This document shows, in pieces, positions 18,408-29,655 of a stretch of DNA of 64,000 nt (its first letter is position 1; the number at the start of each line of letters is the position of its first letter). Below the pieces are notes generated by a model. It was given only the letters and a program-made list of their open reading frames with translations, was not told the DNA's origin and did no database searches. The position numbers were made by a program, and so were the translations under genes. Source of the stretch: Pandoraea apista (GTDB taxonomy: Bacteria; Pseudomonadota; Gammaproteobacteria; Burkholderiales; Burkholderiaceae); NCBI RefSeq assembly GCF_001465595.2, contig NZ_CP013481.2:5270001-5334000 (forward strand), written 5' to 3'.

Positions 18408-21400
18408 TCAGTGCGCCGTCCCCGTTTGAGGGCCGTCAACACGTGCAGCGCCGTGCCCGCCGGCGCCACTGCGATCCGTCTCGGGGCTGTCGTTCGCCGC
18501 CTTGTCCCCGGGCAGCACGAGCGGTCCCTTGCCGGCGAAGCGGTCAAGGTAGAGATAGATCACCGGCGTGATGTAGAGCGTGATGACCTGCGAGAACAGC
18601 AAGCCGCCGACCACCGCCAGACCGAGCGGTTGACGCAACTCCGCGCCTGCGCCGAGACCCAGCGCAATCGGCAACGCACCCATGAGTGCCGCAAGCGTCG
18701 TCATCATGATCGGACGGAAGCGCAACGCGCATGCCTGACGAATGGCCTCGGTGGGTGTCATGCCGCCGTTGCGCTGGGCGTCGAGCGCGAAGTCGATCAT
18801 CATGATCGCGTTCTTCTTCACGATCCCGATAAGCATCAGCACGCCGATCACGGCAATCAGCGACAGATCCATGCCGAACAGACGCAGCGTAATCAGCGCC
18901 CCGACCGCCGCCGACGGCAAACCCGCGAGAATCGTGATCGGATGGATGTAGCTCTCGTACAGCACCCCAAGCAGCACGTAGATCACGAGCAACGCGCCGA
19001 CCAGCAGCACGATCTGGCTCGACTGCGACTTCTGGAATGCGGCTGCATCACCGCCCCAGCTCGTGATAATGCTCGCCGGGAAACCCAGTTGCTGCTGGAA
19101 ACCCACGATCTTTTGCGACGCGTCGCCCAGTGCTGCGCCCGGCGCAAGGTTGAACGACAGCGTCACCGCTTGCAACTGGCCCTGATGGTTCACCGACACC
19201 GGCCCCATCTTGCGCTCGACGGTCGCCACCGCCGAGAGCGGCACCAGTGCGCCGCCCTTGCCGCGAACGTAGATCTTGTCGAACGCGCCTTCGTCGCGGC
19301 GGTCGTTGTCGTCGGCCTGCAAAATGACCTGATAGCTGTCGCTCGGCGTGTAGATCGTCGACACCTGACGCTCGCCGAACGCGCTGTACAACGCGCTGCG
19401 AATATCGCCAATGGCCACGCCAAGCGTATTCGCCTTGTCGCGGTCGATGGTGAGTTGCGCTTGCAGCCCTTTCATCTGCGCGTCGGTCGTCACGTCGCGG
19501 AAAATCGGGTCGGCGCGCATGAGGTTCATCAGCCGGTCGGACCATAACTGCATCTCACCCGGCTTCACGCTCTGCATCACGTACTGATAACGACTCTTGC
19601 TCTGCTTGCCGCCCAGTTGCAGGTTCTGCACCGGATTGAAGTAGACGTTGAGCCCGGGCACCTGCTTCACGTCGCGGCGCAGCACTTCGAGCACTTCGCT
19701 CATGTGCGGGCGCTCGCCGTGTGGCTTCAGGTTGATGAACATGCGGCCCTGATTGCTGTCGCTGGCCGACACGATCACTGTCTCCACCGCCGGGTTCGCG
19801 CGGATGATGTCTCCCGCCTGACGCAGCAGCGCAGACATGGCCGTGAACGAAATATCCTGCGCGCCTTCGGCCGTGACCTGCACCTGCCCGATGTCTTCGC
19901 TCGGGAAGAAGCCCTTCGGAATCGTGGCAAACAGCACGCCCGTGGCGACAAACGTGGCGGCCGCCGCGCCCATCACCCATTGGCGATGCGCGAGGCACCA
20001 ATCGACACTGCGCACGTAGCCGTTCTGCACCCACACGAAACCGTCTTCGAACCACTGCGTGGCGCGCATTCCCAGTCCTTCGTCCTGCTCGTGCCGGAGA
20101 TAGCGGCTGCACAGCATGGGAATCAACGTGAGCGAGACGGCCGCCGATACCAGAATCGCCAGCGACACCACCACGGCGAACTCGTGGAACATCAACCCGA
20201 TGACCCCTGGCATGAAGAAGATCGGGATGAACACGGCCACCAGCGAAATCGAGATCGACAGAATGGTGAAGCCCATTTCACGTGATCCGACCAGCGCCGC
20301 GCGCAAAGGCGGCACGCCGTTCTCGATGTGACGCACGATGTTCTCGAGCATCACGATGGCGTCGTCCACGACCAGCCCTACCGCGAGCGTAATGCCCAGC
20401 AGCGAGATATTGTCGATGGAGTACCCCATGCCCTTCATGAGCGCGACCGTGCCGATCAGCGACACCGGCAGCGACATCACCGGAATCAGCGTGGCCGCCA
20501 GACGGCGCAGGAACAGAAAGATCACCAGCGTGACGAGAATCACCGTGAGACCGAGCGTGAATTGCACGTCGTCGATCGATTCGCGAATCGACACCGAGCG
20601 GTCGTTAAGCAGCTTGACCTGAATCGACTGCGGCATCTGCTCCGCCAGACGCGGCAGCGCCGCCTTGACCTGATCCACGGTGGCCACGGTGTTCGCGTTG
20701 GGCTGACGCAGCACCGCGAGCACGATCGAGCGCTCGCCGTTGACCCAACTGCCGGTCTTGACCGACTCCACGCTGTCTTGCACCTCGGCCACGTCGCGCA
20801 GATACACCGGGTTGCCGTTCACGCTCGCAATGATGAGATTCGCGAACTGCTCGGCCTTCGTCATCTGGCGATTGGCCTCGATGGTCAGCGTCTGACGATT
20901 GCCGTCGAGTGTGCCGACCGGGCTGTTGGCATTCGCCGAAGCCAGTGCACGCGCCACGTCGTCGAGCGTGAGCTTGCGGGCGGCCAGCGCGTCGGGACGC
21001 GCCTTCACGCGCACCGCAAAGCGCTTCTGCCCGAAGATCAGCACCTGCGCCACGCCGGGCAGCGTGGAAAGCGTGGGAGACACGAGGTTTTCCGCGTAGT
21101 CGTCGAGTTCGGCCAGCGACATCGACGGCGAATTCATCGCGAGGAACAGAATCGGCGCGTCGGCCGGGTTCACCTTGCGGTATGACGGCGGCGTGGTCAT
21201 CTCCACTGGCAGCTTGCGCTGTGCGCGGAACAACGCGGCCTGCACGTCGACGGCGGCCGCATCGATATCCCGGTCGCTGTCGAATTCGATGATGATCGAC
21301 GTGGTGCCCTGCGTATTGGTCGAGCTGATGACCGCCACGCCGGCAATCGTCGAGAACTGCTTTTCCATCGGCGCGGCCACCGACGCCGCCATCGTCTCCG

Positions 21401-21566
21401 GACTCGCGCCCGGCAAGGTGGCGGTGACCTGAATCACCGGCGAGTTGTAGCTGGGCAGGGCGGAAATCGGAATCTGGCCGTAGGCGATCAAGCCGGCAAC
21501 GACTGCCGCCACGCACAGCAGGATCGTCATGACCGGCCGGCGGATACAGAGTTCTGAGAGGTTCAT
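18408..21566 (-). CDS. RND efflux permease (HAE1 family, MdtB/MdtC-like)
   Basis: A 1052-residue proton-driven multidrug efflux pump of the inner membrane. The N-terminal membrane segment with IRRPVMTILL, the two large periplasmic loops, and the proton-relay aspartates in GLVVDDAIVMLENIVRHIE are all present; the C-terminal half repeats the pattern with GIVKKNAIMMIDFA. The start MNLSELCIRRPVM at 21566 overlaps the adaptor stop in an ATGA, so translation is coupled; the longer open frame upstream is just the other frame of the adaptor gene. Only one permease is present, whereas MdtBC and MuxBC pumps have two, and no outer-membrane factor gene is adjacent. Confidence 0.95.
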   Translation of the reverse strand: MNLSELCIRRPVMTILLCVAAVVAGLIAYGQIPISALPSYNSPVIQVTATLPGASPETMAASVAAPMEKQFSTIAGVAVISSTNTQGTTSIIIEFDSDRDIDAAAVDVQAALFRAQRKLPVEMTTPPSYRKVNPADAPILFLAMNSPSMSLAELDDYAENLVSPTLSTLPGVAQVLIFGQKRFAVRVKARPDALAARKLTLDDVARALASANANSPVGTLDGNRQTLTIEANRQMTKAEQFANLIIASVNGNPVYLRDVAEVQDSVESVKTGSWVNGERSIVLAVLRQPNANTVATVDQVKAALPRLAEQMPQSIQVKLLNDRSVSIRESIDDVQFTLGLTVILVTLVIFLFLRRLAATLIPVMSLPVSLIGTVALMKGMGYSIDNISLLGITLAVGLVVDDAIVMLENIVRHIENGVPPLRAALVGSREMGFTILSISISLVAVFIPIFFMPGVIGLMFHEFAVVVSLAILVSAAVSLTLIPMLCSRYLRHEQDEGLGMRATQWFEDGFVWVQNGYVRSVDWCLAHRQWVMGAAAATFVATGVLFATIPKGFFPSEDIGQVQVTAEGAQDISFTAMSALLRQAGDIIRANPAVETVIVSASDSNQGRMFINLKPHGERPHMSEVLEVLRRDVKQVPGLNVYFNPVQNLQLGGKQSKSRYQYVMQSVKPGEMQLWSDRLMNLMRADPIFRDVTTDAQMKGLQAQLTIDRDKANTLGVAIGDIRSALYSAFGERQVSTIYTPSDSYQVILQADDNDRRDEGAFDKIYVRGKGGALVPLSAVATVERKMGPVSVNHQGQLQAVTLSFNLAPGAALGDASQKIVGFQQQLGFPASIITSWGGDAAAFQKSQSSQIVLLVGALLVIYVLLGVLYESYIHPITILAGLPSAAVGALITLRLFGMDLSLIAVIGVLMLIGIVKKNAIMMIDFALDAQRNGGMTPTEAIRQACALRFRPIMMTTLAALMGALPIALGLGAGAELRQPLGLAVVGGLLFSQVITLYITPVIYLYLDRFAGKGPLVLPGDKAANDSPETDRSGAGGHGAARVDGPQTGTAH

Positions 21567-22795
21567 GGCGCTTTCCCCGCGGCGCCGTCGCGCGCCGCCA
21601 CGACCGTCACCGCGTTGCCCGGACGCAGGTTCTCCGCGCCTTCCTGCACCACGCGCGCGCCTGCGGGCACGCCTTCGACGACCGCGAGCCTGGCTTCCAC
21701 ATAGCCGACCTTCACGGGCTTCGCGCTCACTCGGCCGTCGGCACCGATGACATAGACGAACTTGCCGTCGGGGCCGGTCTGCACCGCCTGCGGCGGCACT
21801 ACGCTGGCCTGCTTGAGTACGCGGCCGATCACCGCGACGTTCAGATACATGCCGGGCCACAGCTTCGCATCGCGGTTGTCGTAAGCGGCTTTCAGGCGAA
21901 TCGTGCCCGTTTGCGAGTCCACGGCGTTATCGATGAAGCTGAGTTGGCCCGTGGCCGTCATGCCGGTTGTGCCGAGCGTGGCCGTCACGGCAACCGGGCC
22001 GCCCGCGCGCGCAGCCTGCAACTCGGCCAGTGCACCTTCCGGCAACGTGAAGCTGATATCGATCGGATCGAGTTGGGTAATGCTCACGAGCGCCGCCCCG
22101 CCCGGCGTGACGAGACTGCCGGGATGAACGTTGATCGCTCCGGTACGGCCGTCGATGCCGGCCCGAATCTGGTTGTAGTCGACCGCGACCTGACTGGCCG
22201 AAATCGCGGCCCGGTCCGCGGCGACCTGTGCGCTCAGACTGTCTACGCTGCTTTGCGCGGTATCGAGCGCACTTTGCGAGACGAAATGCTCGGCGATCAG
22301 CTGCCGGGTGCGCGCGAGCGTGCGACGAGCGTTGGCGAGATCGGCTTCGTCCTTCGCCAGTTGCGCCTGCACCTTCTTGAGGTTGGCTTCGTCCATACGC
22401 GCATCGAGCGAGAACAGCAACTGCCCGGCTTTGACGAAATCGCCTTCCTTGATATGCACCTGTCGGATCGTGCTGGAAATCTGCGGACGCACCTCGATGG
22501 TCTGACGCGCCGTGACCGTGCCGTTGGCGATGAGCCGCACAGGCACGTCGCGCACCTCGACGGTGGCGGCCGTTACCGAGGGAGCCACCGTCGCCTTCGC
22601 CGGCTTCTCTGCCCCGCGAGAGCGCAGCCACACGCCAGCCCCGGCAACCACCGCGACTGCCAGCACGGCGGTGATCCAGCGGCGCGAGCGCGCCGTACCC
22701 CGTGGTGTTCCGTCTGCGCCACTCTGGGTGGCCGTCTGATGCCCGCGGGCGGCAGCGTCCCCCGGCGTATGCCGGCGGGCGTTCTCGTCACTCAT
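21563..22795 (-). CDS. RND efflux periplasmic adaptor (MdtA-like)
   Basis: A 410-residue membrane-fusion protein that joins the permease to an outer-membrane channel. An arginine-rich N-terminus precedes one membrane segment (about 40-58). The lipoyl half-motif VTARQTIEVRPQISSTIRQV with EGDFVKAGQLLF follows, then an alpha-hairpin rich in A, Q and D, and a beta-barrel segment ending PPQAVQTGPDGKFVYVI. The GGGGAAGAAG sequence just before the ATG at 22795 can serve as ribosome binding site. It is translationally coupled to the permease by a 4-base overlap. A hairpin at 22874 separates it from ppk2. Confidence 0.92.
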   Translation of the reverse strand: MSDENARRHTPGDAAARGHQTATQSGADGTPRGTARSRRWITAVLAVAVVAGAGVWLRSRGAEKPAKATVAPSVTAATVEVRDVPVRLIANGTVTARQTIEVRPQISSTIRQVHIKEGDFVKAGQLLFSLDARMDEANLKKVQAQLAKDEADLANARRTLARTRQLIAEHFVSQSALDTAQSSVDSLSAQVAADRAAISASQVAVDYNQIRAGIDGRTGAINVHPGSLVTPGGAALVSITQLDPIDISFTLPEGALAELQAARAGGPVAVTATLGTTGMTATGQLSFIDNAVDSQTGTIRLKAAYDNRDAKLWPGMYLNVAVIGRVLKQASVVPPQAVQTGPDGKFVYVIGADGRVSAKPVKVGYVEARLAVVEGVPAGARVVQEGAENLRPGNAVTVVAARDGAAGKAP

Positions 22796-22873
22796 CTTCT
22801 TCCCCGTTTCCCCATGCGACGCCCGTTGCCCGGCAAACCCCCGTTCGCCCGGCCGCGCCTGTTTCTTCTGTCA

Positions 22874-22899
22874 AAACGGCCGTGGATACCCACGGCCGT
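22874..22899 (-). terminator. Probable terminator after ppk2
   Basis: A perfect 11-bp stem (AACGGCCGTGG with CCACGGCCGTT) and a 4-base loop lies 44 bases past the ppk2 stop. On the leftward transcript only four Ts follow, so efficiency may be moderate. It would insulate the efflux operon from ppk2. Confidence 0.7.
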
Positions 22900-22942
22900 T
22901 CACGTCATGCTCTTTTTTCTTCGAATGCCATGCGGCACTGCG

Positions 22943-23749
22943 TCATTCCACCTTCATGCCCGCGAGTTCGGGCCTGCCGGGCGGATACGACAGCTTCAGT
23001 TCGCTCAGCGCCTGCACCAGCAACTCGGCCACCATCAGATTACGGTGGCGTTTTGAGTCGGAAGGCACGATATACCACGGCGCATCTTCCGTCGAGGTGG
23101 CCGATAACGCCGCCTCGTAGGCCTTCGTGTATTGCGGCCAGAAACTGCGTTCCTTGAGATCGTTCAGCTCGAATTTCCAGTGTTTGTTCGGATCGTCGAT
23201 ACGTTCCTGAAGCCGTTTGCGCTGCTCCTCCGCCGAGATATGGAGGAAGCACTTGATGATGTGCGTGTTGTTGTCCGCCAGCAGGCGTTCGAAGTTGTTG
23301 ATGTGCGCGTAGCGGCGCTTGCATTCGTCGTCGTCGATCCAGTCGTGCACGCGCGTAATGAGCACGTCTTCGTAATGGCTGCGATTGAAGATGACCAGCT
23401 CGCCTGCCGCGGGCACCACCATGTGCACACGCCACAGAAAGTCGCGCGCCAGCTCCATGGGCGTGGGCGACTTGAAGTTGGCCACGCGAATGCCCAACGG
23501 GTCAACGTTCTGGAACACCGCGCGAATGGTGCCGTCCTTGCCGCTGGTATCCATGCCCTGCAACACGAGCAGGACCCGATGCTTGCTGTTGGCGTGCAGA
23601 ATGGTCTGCAACTCGTCGAGCTTGAGCGCCAGTTCGGCCATGCGCGCCTTGTCGTCGTCCTTGCTGTCGCCGGAAAATGGCTTGTCGGCCGGATCGTAGT
23701 CCGACAGGTCGAGCTTCTTGCCCAGCGGTACCCGGTATTTCTCGAACAT
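22943..23749 (-). CDS. ppk2: Polyphosphate kinase 2 family protein
   Basis: A 268-residue PPK2-type kinase that uses polyphosphate to phosphorylate nucleotides in the cytoplasm. It carries Walker A GMDTSGKDGTIRAVF (about 65-79), the NRSHYEDVL segment of Walker B (about 122-130) and the lid region KRRYAHINNFERLL. Single-domain proteins of this length and opening (YRVPLGKKLDLSDYDPAD) resemble the class that can convert AMP and ADP, but the class cannot be proved by eye. A GAGGAG ribosome binding site lies just ahead of the ATG. It is probably transcribed alone, being bounded by hairpins on both sides. Confidence 0.92.
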   Translation of the reverse strand: MFEKYRVPLGKKLDLSDYDPADKPFSGDSKDDDKARMAELALKLDELQTILHANSKHRVLLVLQGMDTSGKDGTIRAVFQNVDPLGIRVANFKSPTPMELARDFLWRVHMVVPAAGELVIFNRSHYEDVLITRVHDWIDDDECKRRYAHINNFERLLADNNTHIIKCFLHISAEEQRKRLQERIDDPNKHWKFELNDLKERSFWPQYTKAYEAALSATSTEDAPWYIVPSDSKRHRNLMVAELLVQALSELKLSYPPGRPELAGMKVE

Positions 23750-23805
23750 CGCAACTCCTCGTGGCAGGCTATGCGGCAGTATCGCGCAATTTGCGGGGAG
23801 GGCAA

Positions 23806-23841
23806 AAAAAGCGCGGCGCCGAACCGGCTACCGCGCTTTTT
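23806..23841 (-). terminator. Terminator after gatB (bidirectional in form)
   Basis: An 11-bp stem, AAAAAGCGCGG paired with CCGCGCTTTTT, with a 14-base loop and A/T flanks lies 48 bases past the gatB stop. It would end the gatCAB transcript before ppk2. Confidence 0.85.
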
Positions 23842-23888
23842 GTTTGATACTTCGGGAGTGCCGCGATGCGCGGCAGTCTCCACCCTCG

Positions 23889-25361
23889 TCAGGCGCCGAG
23901 CTTCTTCTTGAGCAACTCGTTGACCTGCGCCGGGTTGGCCTTACCCTTGGTTGCCTTCATCGCCTGACCGACCAGTGCGTTGAACGCTTTCTCCTTGCCG
24001 GCGCGGAACTCTTCGACGGACTTGGCGTTGGCGGCCAGTACTTCGTCGATGATCTTCTCGATCGCGCCCGTGTCGGTGATCTGCCTGAGCCCCTTCGCTT
24101 CGATGATGCGGTCTGCCGCGCCGTCGTCGGTGGCACGCTCTTCCCACATCAATTGGAAGACTTCCTTCGCAATCTTGTTGGAAATCGTGTTGTCGGCGAT
24201 ACGCGCCAGCAGACCCGCAAGCTGGGCGCTCGATACCGGGCTTTCGGCAATGCCGATGTCTTCGCGGTTGAGCAGCGACGACAGTTCGCCCATGATCCAG
24301 TTGGCGGCCGGCTTGGCGCTTGCCTTGCCCGCCTTCGCGACCACGGCTTCGAAGTACGCGGCCTGAGCTTTCGACTGCGTGAGCACGGCGGCGTCGTACT
24401 CGGACAGCCCGTACGACTCGACAAAGCGCGCCTGCATGCCGGCGGGCAGTTCGGGCAGCGCGGCGCGCACGCGCTCGACCCACTCGCTGTCGATCACAAG
24501 CGGCATCAGATCCGGATCCGGGAAGTAACGGTAGTCGTGCGCATCTTCCTTGCTGCGCATCGAACGCGTTTCCTTCTTGTCCGGATCGTACAAACGGGTT
24601 TCCTGCACCACTGTGCCGCCGTCTTCGATCAGTTCGATCTGACGGCGCACTTCGTACTGAATCGCCTCTTCGAGGAAGCGGAACGAGTTCAGGTTCTTGA
24701 TCTCGGCGCGCGTGCCGAATTCCTTCTGACCGACCGGACGCACGGACACGTTGGCGTCGCACCGGAACGAGCCTTCCTGCATGTTGCCGTCGCAAATGCC
24801 AAGCCACACCACCAGCCCGTGCAAAGCCTTCGCGTAGGCCACGGCCTCGGCCGCGCTACGCATGTCGGGTTCGGTCACGATCTCGAGCAGCGGCGTGCCG
24901 GCGCGGTTCAGGTCGATGCCGGTCATGCCAGCGAAGTCTTCGTGCAGCGACTTGCCTGCGTCTTCCTCAAGGTGGGCACGCGTGAGCGTAACGACCTTTT
25001 CATACGCTTCGCGGCCGGTGCGGGCATCCGCTTCGACCTGAATCTTCAGCGTGCCGCCCTGCACCACCGGAATTTCGTACTGACTGATCTGATAGCCCTT
25101 CGGCAGATCAGGGTAGAAGTAATTCTTGCGCGCGAAGATGCTGCGCGGCGCAATCGTTGCCCCGATGGCCAGACCAAACTCGATCGCGCGCTCGACCGCA
25201 CCGCGATTGAGCACCGGCAACACGCCCGGCAGCGCCAGATCCACGGGACAGGCCTGCGTGTTGGGGGCCGCGCCGAACTGCGTCGATGCGCCCGAGAAAA
25301 TCTTGGAAGCGGTGGAGAGCTGTGTGTGCGTCTCCAGACCAATAACGACTTCCCATTGCAT
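23889..25361 (-). CDS. gatB: Aspartyl/glutamyl-tRNA amidotransferase subunit B
   Basis: The tRNA-binding and kinase subunit of GatCAB, which amidates misacylated Glu-tRNA(Gln) and/or Asp-tRNA(Asn). The 490-residue protein starts [17 protein letters not shown] and carries the GatB signature near [16 protein letters not shown], with [20 protein letters not shown], and a C-terminal YqeY-like domain (about 350-490). ATG at 25361 is preferred over the GTG three codons upstream because GGGTG precedes it by six bases. A Cys-rich lipoprotein gene separates it from gatA. Confidence 0.97.
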   Translation of the reverse strand: MQWEVVIGLETHTQLSTASKIFSGASTQFGAAPNTQACPVDLALPGVLPVLNRGAVERAIEFGLAIGATIAPRSIFARKNYFYPDLPKGYQISQYEIPVVQGGTLKIQVEADARTGREAYEKVVTLTRAHLEEDAGKSLHEDFAGMTGIDLNRAGTPLLEIVTEPDMRSAAEAVAYAKALHGLVVWLGICDGNMQEGSFRCDANVSVRPVGQKEFGTRAEIKNLNSFRFLEEAIQYEVRRQIELIEDGGTVVQETRLYDPDKKETRSMRSKEDAHDYRYFPDPDLMPLVIDSEWVERVRAALPELPAGMQARFVESYGLSEYDAAVLTQSKAQAAYFEAVVAKAGKASAKPAANWIMGELSSLLNREDIGIAESPVSSAQLAGLLARIADNTISNKIAKEVFQLMWEERATDDGAADRIIEAKGLRQITDTGAIEKIIDEVLAANAKSVEEFRAGKEKAFNALVGQAMKATKGKANPAQVNELLKKKLGA

Positions 25362-25477
25362 AAGGTTCACCCTGTCTCAACTTGTCGGCATGGCGTATTC
25401 GCCCTGCCCTTGCCGCCGGTCGCCCCCCGCTGGGGTGACGCTCCGGCCTGTTCCTGTTCGCCCGAATGTTCCGGCGC

Positions 25478-25981
25478 TTATCTGCGTGTGTCCGCCGCGC
25501 AAATGCCCGAGTGCGGATCGAAACTCACCGGCCAGGCGTTCTCGTAGATGCCCGGCGTGCAATACGCCTCGCAGTTCGCATGCCCGATAGTCACGTTGCC
25601 CGGGTCCTGCCAGATGAGCAGCTTGCAACTCCCGCTGTTCGCCCGCAGCTCAATGCTCGGGCGCCACTGCGTCTGGTGAAAATCCGCCAGATTGAAGTGG
25701 CAGCTCCCGCGCTGGCCGACCCACAAACGCCAGTCAAGCGTCTGCACCTGATTGGCCGACACCTTGAGCGTAGCCTGTTCGCGAAAACCGTCCTCATCCG
25801 TCTGCGAGCAATAGCCCGACAGATTGATCTCGCGGTACGCGATCGGCGTAGGCCGCCCGAACGGCAGACTGCACGACGCCAACGTGAGCACCATGCCGGC
25901 AAGCGCCAGCCCCCTGAAGGTCAGGGCAGCCATGCGCGAGCCACCGGGGGCGAGAGACATCACCACGCGCGGGCGGCTCAT
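25478..25981 (-). CDS. Cysteine-rich putative lipoprotein between gatA and gatB
   Basis: A small protein of up to 167 residues with a hydrophobic segment FRGLALAGMVLTLASC that ends in a good lipobox (LASC). After the lipid cysteine there are six more cysteines (in YCS, SCH, SCK, NCEAYC and ICA), suggesting disulfides in the periplasm. I do not recognise the family. The ATG at 25981 begins two bases after the gatA stop, which favours coupled translation; internal ATGs at 25960 and 25933 would give a more usual signal-peptide length. No link to amidotransferase function is implied by an exported protein; it is probably a passenger in the operon. Confidence 0.65.
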   Translation of the reverse strand: MSRPRVVMSLAPGGSRMAALTFRGLALAGMVLTLASCSLPFGRPTPIAYREINLSGYCSQTDEDGFREQATLKVSANQVQTLDWRLWVGQRGSCHFNLADFHQTQWRPSIELRANSGSCKLLIWQDPGNVTIGHANCEAYCTPGIYENAWPVSFDPHSGICAADTRR

Positions 25982-25983
25982 GA

Positions 25984-27474
25984 TCAGACGCCCGACGGCG
26001 CGCGCTGATGCCAGTCGGTCGCACGCTGGAACGCGTCGGCCACTTGCAGCAGGCGGGCTTCGTCGAAATAGTTGCCGATCAGTTGCAAGCCGACCGGACG
26101 CGCATCGCGGCCCGGCCCGACCGGCAGGCTCATGCCCGGCAGACCGGCCAGACTGACCGACAGCGTATAGATATCCGCGAGATACATCTGCACCGGATCG
26201 GCGCTCTTCTCGCCAAGGTTCCACGCGACCGACGGGGCCACCGGGCCCATGATCACGTCGCATTGCGAGAACGCGTTCTGGAAGTCCTGTGCAATCAGGC
26301 GGCGAATCTTTTGTGCTTGCAGATAGTAGGCGTCGTAGTAACCGTGCGAAAGCACGTACGTACCCACGAGAATGCGGCGCTTGACCTCGGTGCCGAAGCC
26401 TTCGGCACGCGACTTCTTGTACATGTCGAGCAGATCGCGATACTCGGCGGCGCGGTGACCGAAACGCACGCCGTCGAAACGCGACAGGTTCGACGAGGCT
26501 TCGGCCGGGGCCAGCACGTAGTACACCGGGATCGACAGTTCCGTCTTGGGCAGCGACACCGGCACACGCACCGCGCCAAGCTTTTCGAACTCGCGCAAGG
26601 CGTTGTCGACAGCTTCGCGCACATCGGCGTCGAGACCTTCGCCGAAGTATTCGGCCGGCAGACCGATGCGCAGACCGGCCAGCGGCTTGTCTGCCGTGGC
26701 GCCGTCGAGCGGCTTGCCCAGACCGCGTGCGAAGTCTTCGTCGGCGCGCTCGAGGCTGGTCGAGTCGCGCGCGTCGAAGCCCGCCATACCGTTCAGCATC
26801 CACGCGCAATCCGCCGCGCTGTGACCGAACGGGCCGCCCTGATCGAGCGACGAAGCAAACGCGATCATGCCGTAACGCGACACGCGGCCGTACGTCGGCT
26901 TGATACCGGTCACGCCGCAGAATGCGGCGGGCTGACGGATCGAGCCGCCAGTGTCGGTGCCGGTAGCCACCGGCGCGAGACGCGCGGCCACTGCCGCGGC
27001 CGAACCACCCGACGAACCGCCGGGCACGGCGCGCGTGTCCCATGGGTTCTTCACCGGGCCGTAAAACGAGTTCTCGTTCGACGAGCCCATCGCGAACTCG
27101 TCCATGTTGGTCTTGCCCAGCGTGACCATGCCGGCGTCTGCCAGACGCTCGACCACGGCGGCGTCGTACGGGCTCACGTAGTTCTCGAGCATGCGCGAGC
27201 CGGCCGTGCTGCGCCAGTGGCGCGTGACGAATACGTCTTTATGTGCGACGGGAATGCCCAGCAGGGGCTGGTTCGCGCCATCGCCGGCGGCAATGCGAGC
27301 GTCGGCGGCACGCGCCTGCGCGAGGCTCGCCTCGGCGTCGACGTGCACAAACGCGTTCAGGTCGGCAGCGGCGGCAATGCGCGCCAGATAGTGCTGCGTC
27401 AGCTCGACGCTCGAGACACGCTTGGCGTCGAGCGCGGCGCGCAAATCCTGCAAGTGAATCAGATCTTGTTCCAT
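25984..27474 (-). CDS. gatA: Aspartyl/glutamyl-tRNA amidotransferase subunit A
   Basis: The glutaminase/amidase subunit of GatCAB, 496 residues. The amidase signature is complete: catalytic Lys in IPVAHKDVF, then [17 protein letters not shown] and [18 protein letters not shown] with the Ser-cisSer-Lys triad serines, and [12 protein letters not shown]. The start [15 protein letters not shown] at 27474 was chosen by family alignment; the frame is open further upstream but runs through the gap after gatC. The gatC stop lies 103 bases upstream. Confidence 0.97.
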   Translation of the reverse strand: MEQDLIHLQDLRAALDAKRVSSVELTQHYLARIAAAADLNAFVHVDAEASLAQARAADARIAAGDGANQPLLGIPVAHKDVFVTRHWRSTAGSRMLENYVSPYDAAVVERLADAGMVTLGKTNMDEFAMGSSNENSFYGPVKNPWDTRAVPGGSSGGSAAAVAARLAPVATGTDTGGSIRQPAAFCGVTGIKPTYGRVSRYGMIAFASSLDQGGPFGHSAADCAWMLNGMAGFDARDSTSLERADEDFARGLGKPLDGATADKPLAGLRIGLPAEYFGEGLDADVREAVDNALREFEKLGAVRVPVSLPKTELSIPVYYVLAPAEASSNLSRFDGVRFGHRAAEYRDLLDMYKKSRAEGFGTEVKRRILVGTYVLSHGYYDAYYLQAQKIRRLIAQDFQNAFSQCDVIMGPVAPSVAWNLGEKSADPVQMYLADIYTLSVSLAGLPGMSLPVGPGRDARPVGLQLIGNYFDEARLLQVADAFQRATDWHQRAPSGV

Positions 27475-27577
27475 GGTGGCTGCTGTGTAGCGCTTGAGGG
27501 AATGAGGTGCGCCGGTGGCGCGCGACGATACGTTGCGCGAGCGCCGGCCGGGCCGGACGCCGGGCAACGCGCCGGAC

Positions 27578-27877
27578 TCATTCGATGACCTTCGGCACCA
27601 GATAGAGGCCGTCCTGCACGGCGGGGGCCGGACGCTGATTGGCGTCGCGGTCGACCAGTTCCGTCACGACATCGGTACGCAGCCGCTGGGCAACTGCCTG
27701 AATTTGCTCGATCGGATGCGCAAGCGGGGCAACGCCCTTCGTATCGACCGACTGCATCTGCTCGACGAGCGCGAAGAAGCCGTTCAGCTCCTTTTCCATG
27801 TGAGCCGCCTCGTCATCGGCCAGCTCGAGACGCGCGAGATGAGCGATACGTTTGACGTCTGAGAGATTCAAAGCCAT
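27578..27877 (-). CDS. gatC: Aspartyl/glutamyl-tRNA amidotransferase subunit C
   Basis: The small 99-residue scaffold subunit that wraps around Gat[20 protein letters not shown] and the C-terminal LVPKVIE are diagnostic. The start at 27877 matches the family length; 19 extra codons are open upstream. It is the first gene of the gatCAB transcript and is divergent from mreB. Confidence 0.95.
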   Translation of the reverse strand: MALNLSDVKRIAHLARLELADDEAAHMEKELNGFFALVEQMQSVDTKGVAPLAHPIEQIQAVAQRLRTDVVTELVDRDANQRPAPAVQDGLYLVPKVIE

Positions 27878-29471
<1,594 letters not shown>

Positions 29472-29655
29472 GCCAACGTGCGTGGTTTGTCGTCCGGCGC
29501 GGCGGGGCAATCCCTTCCACACCTCGCCCGGAACGGCACACCACGCAGCAAGACCACGCGCACGGAACCTGCCGTCATGCGGTTCCGTCGCACCCGACTG
29601 ACACCATTCGCGCACCGCAGCGGCTCGCTGCGCGTGCTTCCCTGAAGGGCCCACC

